64,000 nt of DNA from Geotrypetes seraphini (lineage: Eukaryota; Chordata; Amphibia; Gymnophiona; Dermophiidae). The notes beneath the pieces were generated by a model. It saw only the letters and a list, made by a program, of their open reading frames with translations, was not told the origin of the DNA and ran no database searches. The DNA lies in the NCBI RefSeq assembly GCF_902459505.1, contig NC_047096.1, positions 17,636,501 to 17,700,500 on the forward strand. Direction: 5' to 3'. Both the position numbers and the translations under genes were made by a program. Below, piece after piece: positions 43,441 to 54,839 of the stretch (positions are counted from its first letter, which is position 1; every line of letters begins with the position of its first letter).

Positions 43441-44013
43441 GAAGCAGTATGGAAGCTTCAGGTGCAGGAGAAACAATGGGATTCTTGCTTCCCCACTATG
43501 ACACAGCAGCTCTCTGCAAACTTGAGCCACATGGTGCCAGAAGGCGGGGTTGGTAAAAACCAAGAAAAATATAAGAACTACACTCGGTGCTCACCAGAAG
43601 GATAAGCTACTGACACTTCCTTCTCCACTCGTATTGGTCTTTCAACAAGCGCCCCCCCCCCAAATCTGACCAAAAATTTGTGAAAAGTATAAAACCTTGA
43701 ACCCTCCCTTCTCCCTATCACCCAGAATAAACACACACAAACTGTTTTGGTGTACAAGGTTGCAGCTTTATTGGAAGGCTAGACAGTACCTCTGTCCTGG
43801 GCTAATGGTCATTTGCAGCATCGTTCCTTGCCCTAACCCTACCCAGCCTGAACCCCATTCTTCTGCACTTCCACCCGACCCCTTTGTGCAGCGCTCATTC
43901 CCACGCATCAACCCACGGTGTTTTTCTTTGCTGGCTAGTGCTGAGAGTCTTGCTGTGGGCACTGCACTGGGTACTGAAGAAACTTAGGGAAGTTCTGGCA
44001 GCTGCACTGGCTG
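43441..44013. other. intergenic, unassigned
   Basis: No gene or repeat recognised. Confidence 0.35.
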
Positions 44014-44381
44014 CAGTGGAATAGCAAGAGTGAGAGGCACCTGCCCTCTCCCCCCCCCCCCAACCCTGCTTGCCATGTGCGCATCCAGATCCCCTGCCCT
44101 ATTCCTCTAGTTGAAGTTGTTGCTCTTAGCGGTCAACAACGTGCTCCTTGCGACCCCGTTGGCTCTCCCTCCGACTTCACTTCCTATGCACGGCACCCGA
44201 AAGTGACGTCGGCGGGAGAGCCGATGGTGTCGCGAAGAGCATGTTGTTGACCGCCACGAGCAACAACTTCACTAGAGGTAAGGTGGAGGGGGAGGAGATG
44301 AGGAAGGGTACAAGCGCCCCACCAACCTATGGTGCCCAGGGCAGACTGCCCCATTCTCCCTCCCTCCTTATTATGCTACTG
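44014..44381. mobile_element. non-autonomous hAT-type element, 'CAGTGGAATAGCAAG' copy
   Basis: 368 bp with perfect 8 bp duplications ACTGGCTG at 44006-44013 and 44382-44389. The interior folds around about 44190 (AAGTTGTTGCTC..GAGCAACAACTTC). Confidence 0.9.
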
Positions 44382-44394
44382 ACTGGCTGACCTT

Positions 44395-44885
44395 TTCAAG
44401 GGCAGATGTGGTCCTTCTCCACAAAAGTGGAAATAAGGAAGAGTAAGTCTGACTTCTGTGGTAAGTAAATTAATGGAAACACTTTTAAAACAGAGAACAG
44501 TGACATTCCTGGAATCCAGGGGATTACAGGATCGGAGGCAACAGGTCTTGACAGGCAAACACGATCAATTTCTTTGATCAGGTGTCCAGAAAATTTTGAT
44601 CAGGTGTCCAGAAAATTGGATAGAGGGAGTGCGCTAGATGTGATGTGTTTAGATTTAAGCAAAGCCTTTAACACTGTTCCACATAGGCGTCTAATAAATA
44701 AACTTAAGTGCCCTCGATATGGACCCTAAAGTGATGGACTGAATCAGAAACTGGTGGAAGGTTTCAGTGGAGATTATTCTGAGGAAAGGGATGCTACCAT
44801 TGGTGTGCCTCAAGCTTCGGTTGTTGGGCCTGTTTTAACATTTTTGTAAGTGATATTGCTGAAAGGAAGTCTGGTAAACAGGCTG
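44395..44885 (+). mobile_element. CR1-type reverse transcriptase fragment
   Basis: In broken frames: ADVVLLHKSGN, SALDVMCLDLSKAFNTVPHR, RLINKLK, IGVPQASVVGPVL. Active-site YADD is lost. Confidence 0.8.
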
Positions 44886-44994
44886 CTTCATGGCCTCCTG
44901 CCGGGGCCTTCCCTGTGCCGCATCGTTGATGACATCAGTGATGCGGCACAGGGTATGACCCAGTGGGTGAAGATCGCAAAGCAGCCTGTTTAGA
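44876..44994. repeat. palindrome with hairpin core
   Basis: AAACAGGCTGCTT (44877) pairs with AAGCAGCCTGTTT; the core CCCTGTGCCGCATC pairs with GATGCGGCACAGGG (about 44909-44953). Confidence 0.75.
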
Positions 44995-45273
44995 GGGTGT
45001 CGACACTGCTATTTGGAGGGAGGTATGTTGGTCTGGTGGTGGGAGGTTCGGCGTGGTTCTGCTGTGCAGGAGGAATGGGAGGGATAGAAAGATGCTGTGC
45101 AAGGGTTCTGCTGCACAGGGGAATGGGAGGGAGGGAGGGAGAGATAGAAAGATGCAGAGGGAAGGCACAAGGGGATGGGTGAGAGGGAAGGAAAGATGCT
45201 GCATATGTGGGGGAGAAAGGAAAGAGGAAGAATTGGGGTGTAAGAGAGGAAGGGAGATAAGATCATTGTACAT
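44995..45273. repeat. purine-rich low-complexity stretch
   Basis: GGGAGG/GAGAAAG words recur through the stretch; no coding evidence. Confidence 0.5.
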
Positions 45274-45559
45274 CAGTGGTCTCAAACTCAAACCCTTTGC
45301 AGGGCCACATTTTGGATTTGTAGGTACTTGGAGGGCCTCAGAAAAAAATACTTAATGTCTTATTAAAGAAATTACAATTTTGCATGAGGTAAAACTCTTT
45401 ATAGTTTATAAATCTTTCCTTTTGGCTACATCTTAATATTGTAATTTATAGCTAAAGAGGCTATGATCAAGAAACTGTTTTATTTTACTTTTGTGATTAT
45501 GATAAACACACTAAGGGCCTCAAAATAGTACCTGGCGGGCTGCGGGTTTGAGACCACTG
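45274..45559. mobile_element. non-autonomous hAT-type element, second copy of 5033-5345
   Basis: CAGTGGTCTCAAACTC ... GGGTTTGAGACCACTG with ATTGTACAT on both sides (8-9 bp duplication). Closely similar body to the intron 1 copy. Confidence 0.9.
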
Positions 45560-45573
45560 ATTGTACATGAAAA

Positions 45574-45675
45574 AATAAGACATCTCCAAAAATAAGCCCT
45601 AGTGTGTTTTGGTTTTTGTTTTTTTTTTACCCCAAATTAATATAAGACACACTTATTTTCAGGGAAACACAGTAT
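45574..45675. mobile_element. 'AAAATAAGACA' DNA transposon relic
   Basis: AAAAAATAAGACATCTCC, AAAATAAGCCCTAGTGTG and TTATTTTCAGGGAAACAC are characteristic words of a widespread vertebrate element; superfamily not assigned here. Confidence 0.5.
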
Positions 45676-46044
45676 ATGCTTTGTATGGATTTTGGTGCAG
45701 GGGGGGGGGCTAGCTAATTTGAATAGAGTAATGTTCTTCTATAGAGTCACTAAGTACTGTTACCTATGTACAGGTTAATGCATTCTTCCAGATCACTAAC
45801 AAGCCTCTGGTAGTGCTCTATGCTACCACTTGGAGGCACTCTGGCTTCACTTCCTGGTACAGGTCGGTCTTCCATACTCTGGGTCTGCCTGGAATGGGAA
45901 TGCTGTGGAGGCAGCACTCGCATCCCCTGGAGGAAATATCTGCCATCACACAATGGTGATGTCCAACAGTTATATGCAGAGACTAATGTTTGCTGAAGTC
46001 TGGAAGGAGCTACAGTTTCTGGCCCCTATGATGGCAGAGTTGAG

Positions 46045-46560
46045 AAGGGGATATGAAAGTAATGTAATGTAATGTAATTTATTTCTTATATACCGCTATA
46101 TCCTTTAGGTTCTAAGCGGTTTGAAGAAAGTATACATTAAGATTATAAATGAGAAGTAAGAAGGTACTTAAAAAATTCCCTTACTGTCCCGAAGGCTCAC
46201 AATCTAACTAAAGTACCTGGAAATTAATAAAGAAGAGAAAATAAAGATGGTTGAAAAAAGAAAAATTCTATGTGAACTTATAGGATGGAAATTAAACTGA
46301 CAGTGAAGAACTGTATGAAAAATACATATGGAATGCAGTTAGAGAGGGTAGGTTACAATCTATTTATGGTATTTGTTTAATTGGAAGGTGTTAAGGTGGG
46401 TAATTTGGGGGAAGGTTATCTGAAGGTCGGTGAATCTTCTGGAGGTAAAAGAGGAGGGGTTAAGATATTTGGATGAATTTTTTGAAAAGCAGGGTTTTGA
46501 TTTCTTTTCTGAATGTTTTGAGGTTGTCTGATATTGTCATAAGATTGGAGATGGAATGGT
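46045..46560 (-). mobile_element. L2-type LINE 3' part, same family as 1-2365
   Basis: It starts with an (AATGT)n tail repeat and TTATATACCGCTATATCC. Near 46460-46560 it carries the antisense of the ORF C-terminus that parallels 'DYKTFRKEIKTTLFKKFLKQ' in the first LINE. Confidence 0.75.
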
Positions 46561-47404
46561 TGATTTTTGTAATAATTTAGAAAACTGGATAGTTACAAGC
46601 AAAGGCCCATGGCATGTAGCCCAATTTTTTTTTTTAACTATTTTTGGTTTGACTTTGATTAGGGAGCCCAAGGAAGCAGGAGGAAAATGCTTCTATTCTC
46701 TCCTTCCCCCCCCTCCCCCCAATATACACATACTTTTCACCAGGTATCCTGCAGGTTCTCTGCATTTCCTTAATCCTTTTGTTTTCCTTTTCTGTTTGTC
46801 AATCCAAAGGGATCTCTCCATTTTCAAGTGTTACTTCAGTTTGGGTTACATCTTTCTAGTGGTAAATCAACATGTAGGAATTTATATTGCATGATTAGTA
46901 GATTTTGAATTTACTCAGCACATAAATCAATCACTAGGCATAAGAAAATCATTAAATATATAAGGTAATATCAAATATCTCTTCTCATCCAGTTGCCGAG
47001 AAACCAGGCACCAACACAGCAGCTGAAACTCTGTTTTATTATTCTTTCCAACCAAGTGACTGCTGGATGGAAATTTATACAAATTCAAAATGTCTGTCTG
47101 GGAACAAAAGAATTATTCAGGAATGTAACAGAATAACAGAATGGGACCACATTTAGCATATTCGGGATTTTTTTGGGGGGGGGAACAAAAATATGCATTA
47201 TGTTAATGAAACAGACTCTACTTGTAAACCCGCTATGTGCCAGTATGCACAACCCCCAATGCTCTGCACAGGTTTCCAGTCTAGCGGAAATGCACACTGG
47301 AGAAAAAGGCAGGGCCTGTGAGCATTCAGCGACTGATTGGTCCCTTTCTGACTGCCATTACTGGGCAGAGGTCACAGTGGAAGCTCAGAGGGAATAGGCG
47401 CAGC
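46561..47404. other. intergenic, unassigned
   Basis: No gene or repeat recognised apart from a C-rich run near 46710. Confidence 0.35.
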
Positions 47405-47456
47405 CCTTTTACTGTGACCCTTTTTGGGGTCCTGACCCACAGTTTGGGAACCACTG
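47405..47456. mobile_element. hAT terminal fragment
   Basis: GTGACCCTTTTTGGGGTCCT and CACAGTTTGGGAACCACTG are the typical right end of a hAT family element. Confidence 0.55.
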
Positions 47457-47879
47457 TTCTATCTTTCTTTATAAACTGCCAGAATGATACATAACTCTAG
47501 CAGAGTAATCCTATCTGAATTCTGTACAGGACTGGACAAAAAAAAATTTCCAGTTGTGATTATCACCTTGGGAACAACACACACTCCTGCTGCTGCCAGA
47601 ACTTGTTTAAAACAGACAGGTTTTTGTGTGGTTTTTTTTTCTACAGCTGGCTTATCCAACCTTTTTCTGTTGGGACACTTTTTATATTTTGCAACATTTG
47701 GAAGGCCAAAACATGCACTGTTGCATTTTGCTACATGTTTCTTCTGGTCTTGCTTGGGCACTTTCATTCTCTCTCTTGTGTACAACCCCTCACCCTGTCT
47801 TCACCCAGTCTCTCTCTTCTCACAAATAATACAAAGAAATACGAATATACAGAAACAATAATTATAATATGTATATCAC
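47457..47879. other. intergenic, unassigned
   Basis: No gene recognised; possible hAT-like words at 47645-47720. Confidence 0.3.
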
Positions 47880-48330
47880 TAATAATAAAACCCTAAGCGC
47901 ACATGTGCACTCCTACCTGCATGATCCGTGATCCATAGGTCAGTGGCAGGTAGGAGTGCACATGCATGCTTAGGGTTCTATTAGCTTGGGAGGAAATGCC
48001 CGGGGCCTACGAAGTGCAGAGGGGCAGCAGCGACAGAGGCGGTGCTGGCTGACGGATGGCGGAGAAGCAGTGGCACTAGTGGCAGGAGCAGGAACTCATG
48101 GTTTCGATTATTCACAATCTTTTTTGGCAGCCCCCATAAAAAAAATGGCCCCGGAACTTGGATTGGGGCGCAGAGGGAGGCGATCGGAGGCGAGACTACA
48201 ATGGGAGCTCCTGTTGTTGTCTTGTGAGACCACAGGAACTCACAGCACACTCTGCATGGGGCAGGAGTGTAGGAAGATCGCTCCTGCCCCGTATCACCGC
48301 TAGACCACCAGGTAAGGTCCAGGGGTGGGT
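47880..48330. mobile_element. 'AATAATAAAACCCTAAGCGC' DNA element with terminal hairpin
   Basis: AACCCTAAGCGCACATGTGC near 47890 pairs with GCACATGCATGCTTAGGGTT at about 47956. A GC-rich body follows. Superfamily not assigned; right boundary uncertain. Confidence 0.5.
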
Positions 48331-49319
48331 CAGAGCCGGCCCAAAAGTTATTCACGGGCTGCTTCTGCCCCTGTCCCTGTGTATAGGAAGGGAGAAGTGT
48401 ACTACATCAACGATATGAAAAGGAAACATTAAAGCAATCCAGGAATGTAAGACTTTTTCGAAATTAAATTGATCAGATACATTGAACATAATCGGGAAAC
48501 CCAAATCTTTAAGTCCTTTCTATCACCTTATAAACCATACAGTTCTATTGTGGTGGATTTTACTAAACCATTGAAGAGCTTATCATGGGCTGGTGAGGTA
48601 AATTCTCTGACGCTCATAGGAATTGAATGAGCATTGGAGCATTTATCTCGCTGGCCCACAGTAAGAAGATCTTCCACGGTCTAGCAAGAGGAGCCCTTGG
48701 TTTGTCACATTCTGATTACCATCAATCTCCCCCCCTCCCCCTTCAATAGACTGTAATAATGATATATTTTTCTCATTCTGCCCTGAGATGAGGTGGGTGG
48801 GGGAGGGGGGAATTACCTTCCTAAAGCTCTTCAAAAATTCTTGTATTATTCCAATACAAAGATATTGCCTAATTTCTTTGTTTTTGTTTCTTAATCAACC
48901 TTTCTGAAGAAAGGAAGGGCTGATTCATATTTCCTGTTGACTAGTCCAGTGTGGACTGGGGCATTTAGGTGCTCCGAAGGAGTTTAGCAAACTTTTCTTT
49001 ATAGCATATTGGCCCTAAGTCATGATGGAGGTTCCTACCGTGGCCCTGGGCACTAAATACTCCCAACGCTGCTCCTACGCAGTTTAGTAAAAGGGAGGCA
49101 CAGTGTATAATATTCAGAGTGGTCTAATTAACGAAAGAGTTTATTAAAAATGCAGCACTTTGAAGATGTTTATGCACACGCCCCCGAGGAAGCCGTGTGT
49201 GAAACAGTACGGCCACCGTTGCGGAAAAGAAAAGTGCTTTTTTTGGTTCAGTTTGCTGCTAATATTTTGATTATGTGAAATTGACGCATAAAACAGAAAT
49301 GTTAAAAAAAAAAAAAATC
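48331..49319. other. intergenic with MITE fragments
   Basis: About 48555-48665 is a 'TTTACTAAACC' MITE fragment. At 49185 'CCCGAGGAAGCCGTGTGTGA' resembles a retroelement 3' segment. Otherwise unassigned. Confidence 0.35.
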
Positions 49320-49745
49320 ATAAAGTCTAGAGGAGCGCAGGGAAAGGGGGGACATCTAGAGGAGCGCAGGGAAAGGGGGGACATGATTGAGACATTTAAA
49401 TATGTCACAGGACGTGTCGAGGTGGAAAATGACATTTTCCTTCTCAAAGGACCATCGGTCACAAGAGGGCATGAACTCAAACTCAGAGGAGGGAACTTTA
49501 ATGGTGACACCAGGAAGTACTTCTTCACAGAAAGGGTGGTGGATCACTGGAACAAATTTCCGATGCAGGTGATCAAGGCCACCAGCGTGCTCGACTTTAA
49601 GAATAAATGGGACATCCACGTGGGATCACTACGAGGGTCGAGCTAAAGAACTAAGTCATTAGCACCCAGACTTAATGGGGTGGGTCATTAGAGTGGGCAG
49701 ACTTGATGGGCTGTAGCCCTTTTCTGCCGTCATCATCTTTCTAAA
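49320..49745 (+). mobile_element. CR1/jockey-group LINE C-terminal tail
   Basis: [40 protein letters not shown] and the 3' end 'GGCAGACTTGATGGGCTGTA'. A 33 bp segment is duplicated in tandem near 49332. Confidence 0.85.
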
Positions 49746-49959
49746 TGAGTTTTTTGGACATATGATGATATTCGTAGCCCCATTTAAAGTGTCTTGAAAA
49801 ATCTGATACAGGGCATTGGAAACCCTGGACACAACAGCATTTGAGGTATTTTTTTTTTGCCTCATTTGCCCTCCTCCCCTCCTTTCTACGATGCCACATA
49901 GAGTCATCTGCTTTGACCTCTTTGAAAAAAACCCCGGAATAGGAATGATTATTAACATT

Positions 49960-50063
49960 TTCTCAGCTTTGTGGTTTTTTTTTAAATTTTATTGTTGGTA
50001 GATCATTTTGACTTGGTCATTTTAAAAGTAGCTCGCAAGCCCAAAAAGTGTGGGCACCCCTGT
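49960..50063. mobile_element. hAT terminal fragment
   Basis: GTAGATCATTTTGACTTGGT, GTAGCTCGCAAGCC and AAGTGTGGGCACCCCTG form a typical hAT right end. Confidence 0.6.
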
Positions 50064-50339
50064 GCTAGAACATCGCTCCTTAGTTTTATCAAGTGATGCA
50101 GTGAGGGGCCAGAACTTTACATCTTATCACCTCATTCTTTCTTTTTTCTCCTCATGCACAGAACGGTTCTTTATTCTAAGCAGCTCTGCACTAACAGTAC
50201 TACGGGTGCCTTATGCTACTTTCACTACCACTTGCAGTTAGGCTTTTTTTTATCACCGGCATCCAGAATATGGTTTGGGGCCAATATTGCTGGGTCTGAA
50301 TATTTAAGAGTAGCCCGAGAGCTTGTCTCAACGGGCGTA

Positions 50340-50690
50340 TAGTAACACGGGGCTGGGAGGCCCTCGTGTTGCCCGCAAGGCAAGCTGGGGGAGAGGACCG
50401 TTAGGAAGGTAGGATTAGGAAAGAAATAGGGGCGGGGTTCGTGCCAAAAGGCGAGTTTAGGATTGGCTTAGATTCGGGAAGAGGGACGGATCGGGGAGTA
50501 GATAAACCGGGACCTTGGAGGACTCGGTTTGTCTCGGGTCCTCCAGGGCGGTTTTCGGGAGGAGCTTGCTGATGTTGTTTTCAATTGAGGTTCAATATGT
50601 TAATGATGTTAATTTATGCAAAGTTAATTTATTGGTTATTGTGAATTAAATAAAGAGCTGCGGCTATATACCATAATAAAGTGTGTTGGT
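50340..50690 (+). other. possible fossil retroelement end (LTR-like)
   Basis: A GC-rich stretch is followed by ATTAAATAAAGAGCTGCGGC and CATAATAAAGTGTGTTGG, the look of an R/U5-type 3' terminus. No partner repeat and no coding part are visible, so this is tentative. Confidence 0.25.
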
Positions 50691-50764
50691 TTTATGTAGG
50701 GGTGGGTATGGAGAAAAGGGGGGTGTTTAGGAACAGCAGCAGGGACTATCCAGATCCAGCTGTT

Positions 50765-51085
50765 ATTTATTTAGTCACATTTCTAGCCTGTCTTCCCAGA
50801 AGAGCCCAGAACGGGTTACAAGTTTACATACACAGTAGAAGGTTTAGCAACAAGGTTACAACTTCACGTACAGCAGATATATAGAATAACATTAAAAGGA
50901 TGAAGAGCTGTAGTAGAAATTCCTATGTAGCATGGCAAACGATGGGCAATAAGGATGCAAATTCACATATAAGCTATTCAGAACAGCAGATTAAAGGGAA
51001 GAACAGCAGCAGAGGGATAATTCTTATGAACTGCATGGAGAAATGAATACGTGAGTAGGACCGCATAAAAGCCAGTCCTGTCTTT
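50765..51085 (-). repeat. LINE 3'-end fragment
   Basis: ATTTATTTAGTCACATTTCT, CCCAGAACGGGTTACAAGTT and a partially repeated interior; family not fixed. Confidence 0.45.
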
Positions 51086-51137
51086 ACGCAGTGCCTCATA
51101 GCTGGTGAAGTGCTAAATATTGAGAAAACCGAAAAAA

Positions 51138-51655
51138 AACTCTGTGGAGTGACGATGTTCCCAAATGGATTTTATTTGAAAGTATCAAAGTTCCAAAGGT
51201 ACACTAAAATCATCCACATAAAATAATTCCATCCACATCCACATCCACATAAGAGCCTTAAAGGACCTAGTCCGCTAGGGATACAGGACCCAACACGGGT
51301 CCTATAAAGGTGAGTACGTGGGAAACAATTGTGTGGTGAGCCGGAAGTGAGACACTGCTTGCAAATGCAAATGAAAATGCAAGCAGTGTCTCACTTCCGG
51401 CTCACCACACAATTGTTTCCCACGTACTCCCCTTTATAGGACCCCCAGGGACCCCTGAAGAAGACTTTTTGTTGAAACGCGGACCGTGTTGGGTCTTGTA
51501 CCCCTATCGGACTAGGTCCTTTAAGGCTCTTATGTGGATGATTACTTTTATGTGGATGGAATTATTTTATGTGGATGATTTTAGTGTACCTTTGGAACTT
51601 TGATACTTTCAAATAAAGTCCATTTGGGAACATCGTCACTCCACAGAGTTTTTTT
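51138..51655. repeat. ~520 bp head-to-head inverted duplication
   Basis: CTCTGTGGAGTGACGATGTT at the left pairs with AACATCGTCACTCCACAGAG at the right, and the arms stay alignable to the centre near 51370 (GTGTCTCACTTCCGGCTCAC and complement). The left arm lacks a ~39 bp block present in the right arm (ACTTTTTGTTGAAACGCGGA region, about 51464). Family not assigned. Confidence 0.85.
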
Positions 51656-52139
51656 TTGTTTTCTCTGGATTTTCTTCTTTGTGGATATTTTGGGGTCAAT
51701 TACTTTTGTTTTTTGCAAAGTGCTAAATATTGAAATTTAACCAGCTATGTTTTCACTGACTCTGTAAACTCAGAAATTCAATGCCAGAGCCCAGACATGA
51801 CCTGAAATTGAATTTCCAGGGGTACAACTAGCGATGGTCAGCAAAACACTGATCATCTCCGACTGATCAAGCCCTAAGATGCAATTGGTTAATGCACTGG
51901 ATGATTAAAAAAAAAAAAAAAAATCATCTGCGAGGTTCATATTTAAGCAATTATTAGTGTGCTTCCTATTTTCAGTTTTGAATTATTCTAGTAAATACTG
52001 CCATCTCTTCCCTTGAGAGTAGAGAGGGGCAAAAATCAAGACCTTATAACTGTACTGGAATATAATTTAGGAGAAAGTGCTGAGATTCGAATTTGTCTCC
52101 TGCCATTAAGTGATCCTGAAAAAAATCACTATCGCTGCA
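51656..52139. other. intergenic, unassigned
   Basis: A ~18 bp A run at 51908; nothing else recognised. Confidence 0.35.
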
Positions 52140-52255
52140 TTTTACTAAATAGCGCTAGAGATATTTAGCGTGAGTCGGCTCCTAGGCATCAAAGCATCTA
52201 CCCTGCTGGCCCGCGCTAAAAAACCTCCAGCGCCGTTTAGTAAAAGGAGCCCTAA
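52140..52255. mobile_element. 'TTTACTAA' palindromic MITE
   Basis: TTTTACTAAATAGCGCTAGA pairs with AGCGCCGTTTAGTAAAAGGA. It is the same family as the flanks of 53321-54202. Confidence 0.6.
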
Positions 52256-52399
52256 ATCACTCTGAGAGAGCGGCTTTTACCACAAAATTACTGAGAAAAT
52301 ATACCTTAGTAATGCAAAAGCTAATAAATGTGATTTCAGAAGAATAAAGAACTCATGTGCGAATCAGGGAAAGCCTGCCAGATAAATATACACGAGGTT

Positions 52400-52620
52400 C
52401 TCTGGCAAAGGCAAAGGCAACTGCTCTGCCACAATAAACAAGTGTCAGCAGACATCCGTGCACGTGCTGGAATGTTATTTGATAAATATCAGCCTTGCAA
52501 AAACATTCTTGCACATAAGTGTTTTTCAAGGCTGATATACATGTACAGAACAACATTCCAGTTCATGTGCAGATGTAATTCTTTGCTGCTCAGATCTGTG
52601 TGCAGAGCTGTTACCTCCAA
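52400..52620. repeat. ~220 bp imperfect palindrome
   Basis: Left CTGGAATGTTATTTG, ATATCAGCCTTGCAAAAACA pair with right GTGTTTTTCAAGGCTGATAT, AACAACATTCCAG around a centre near 52509. Pairing continues outward with TGCTCTGCC / GCAGAGCTG. Confidence 0.75.
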
Positions 52621-52790
52621 GTCTGTCTTTAAAGTTGCAGGCAGTTATGATTGGCAGAAAAAAAAGGAAAAAATAGCTTAAAATCTTTCAAATTAGCATT
52701 AAATCCCCTCAACTAACCCTTTTACTCCTCCTCAGATCTGGCGGTAGATTGTACTCGCATTGTACTTGCTTAAAAAAAATCTCTGTGTGC

Positions 52791-53239
52791 CAGTGGCCTA
52801 GCCATGGATGGGCCAAGGCCCACACACTTTGGACTCACCCGCACCCATAACCAGTGCTCTGTTGATGTGGCTGGCAGGGATCCACAAGCTCTACCAGCCG
52901 AAAGGACACCCTCCTTGCAGGAACACTTATACCCAGTGCAGCTGCTGGTAGTGTTCCCGAGTTGCTGCTGCCTCATCCCTCGGGCAAGCTGTTTGCTCGC
53001 GTATGCGGATACCTCAGCAGCTCGGGGACGCTACCACAGGCTGCACCGGGTGTGTTTATGCCGGGCTGCGGTCTTCAGCTGGCGGTTTGATGGTAGGGGA
53101 GCATCAGAAAGGGTGGGGAAAAGATTAGTTTTTGAGCCCACTCTAAATTGTCTTTCTGGCTCTGTAATGCAGCATTGTGGTGGAATAACTACTAGCCCTG
53201 GCTGTTTCCATTCACTTTAATATGCCGTGTGCCCATGTT
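52791..53239. mobile_element. probable partial hAT element, 'CAGTGGCCTAGCC' start
   Basis: CCAGTGGCCTAGCCATGGAT and GGGCCAAGGCCCACA at the left resemble a hAT terminus. The right part has no partner end. Confidence 0.35.
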
Positions 53240-53320
53240 AACATTTGCGCTAACCCCTTTCTGCTAAATGCTAAGGTGCCCATAGAATATAGGAATCCTT
53301 TTTACTAAGGTGCGCTAACC

Positions 53321-54202
53321 CAGTGCTCTTCAATCGCCGGTCCGCAGAAGTTTTCTGCCAGTCCACAGGGCCAGCACCTCCATCGGGCCCAAGAGATTGT
53401 TCTGTAGCCGCTGGTCCTCGGTGAGATCAATGCGGTGTCTTCGGGCCGGCTCCCTGAGTGCTGCAGTGCACAAAAGCATGGGGAAAGGCTCCTACGCGTG
53501 GCCTGTGCCTGACCCGGAAGCCTTCTCTGACGTCGCAACATCAGAGAGAAGGCTTCCAGATGAGGTGCGGGATGCGTGCGAGAAGCCGTTGCCCACAGCT
53601 TTGTGCACTGCAGCACTCAGGGAGCCGGCCCGAAGACGCTGCGTTGATCGCACCATGGACCGGCCCAAAGATAACACCGGGGGCAGGCCAGAAGGCAAGG
53701 CACAGCATGGAGGGAGAGAGACAACAGTGGTATGGGGAATGCTTTTATTTAGTGATTGATTTACATCTGCTGTCTGTTCAGGAAGAAATGCATTTGTTTC
53801 TTTTCCTCTGGGGTTGTACTGCTTGCAGAGTCTTGCATCTTAGGGTTTCTTTGTGAATATTAGTACTTTTAGTTTTTGGTCCTGCATTTGCATGGGGTTA
53901 TCTGTTTTCTGGTAGGAACGAATGTTGAAAAGCATACAGTGTGCTTTGTGTATTTTAATTGTGTGTTAACCATTATGTGTTGTTAATACGATTATATTGT
54001 ATGTGTGTATATATGGATGGAAAAAATGGTGTTACAATTAGTACTATTATGGGGGCGGGGGGTCTGAGGGCGGAGATTGGGTGGAGATGGGCACGACTTT
54101 GCCCAGTGTTCTTCAACTGCCGGTCCGTGGACCGGTGTCGGTCCACAAAATAATTATTTTATTTCCGCCGGTCCTTAGGTGTCAAAAGGTTGAAGAACCC
54201 TG
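53321..54202. mobile_element. non-autonomous hAT-type element inserted in a MITE
   Basis: CAGTGCTCTTCAATCGCCGG ... AAAAGGTTGAAGAACCCTG, with perfect 8 bp duplications CGCTAACC at 53313-53320 and 54203-54210. Same family as 18533-19371. Flanking 53240-53320 and 54211-54355 are the two parts of the host 'TTTACTAAGGTGCGCTAACC' MITE. Confidence 0.88.
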
Positions 54203-54210
54203 CGCTAACC

Positions 54211-54355
54211 GATTTAGCGCATGCTAAATGCTAAGGCATCCATTAAATTCTATGGGCGCCTTAGTATTTAGCATGTGCTAATCTTTAGCGTGCACTAAAT
54301 TGATTAGCACGCGCTAAACCGGTTAGCGCGCCTTAGTAAATGGGCCCCTATGTGC
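54211..54355. mobile_element. MITE right part, 'GCGCTAACC' family
   Basis: TTAGCATGTGCTAATCTTTA, CACGCGCTAAACCGGTTAGC and CGCCTTAGTAAATGGGCCCC form dense inverted words. Confidence 0.7.
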
Positions 54356-54839
54356 CCAATACTATGAGCATCGACTTCTACATAACCATGAGCTTCTGCA
54401 CTGCCCCCCCCCCCTCCCTCCTGGGGCCAGTTTTTAGCCCAACCTCTGTCTTTGGCACTCTGGCCTTCAGTGCGCTTTTTTCTTTTGGCTTCTGGGACAC
54501 AGCTGAACCCCAGAATCTTTGTCGATTTTTCTTTCGTAAGGTGAGCCATTCCCCCCATGTTTTCCCGTTCTTTCCCAAACTTGGTGCACATCGTTGTACA
54601 CATTGTCTTCTATTTGTTACTGAAACTCCCTGTTTGAGATCGTTAGACTTGCTGAGACTTGAAGTAAATGTTTGGTTAAGCTCTTTCAGACACAGACCAC
54701 ACTGTTTGCCTGTTATTTTATTCTGCAGGACTTGGTACGTGGTTGGCAGGCTGACATTGTTTCCTTGTGCTGTTTCTGGCTTTCAGCTTAATTGATGAAT
54801 TAATGATGAAAGAGTATTGTAGCTCTTTAGGCTATTGAT
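54356..54839. other. intergenic, unassigned
   Basis: No gene recognised. Confidence 0.35.

Noticed and set aside
45830-46072. 80-codon frame beginning MEALWLHFLVQVG
   Set aside because: No recognisable family, no splice partners; chance frame beside a LINE.
50340-50690. Solo LTR as a firm call
   Set aside because: Only one end has LTR-like features and no target duplication or partner could be found, so it is kept as a low-confidence entry.
52804-53220. 138-codon frame after a hAT-like terminus
   Set aside because: Cysteine-rich but without a recognisable domain; likely part of a transposon fragment.
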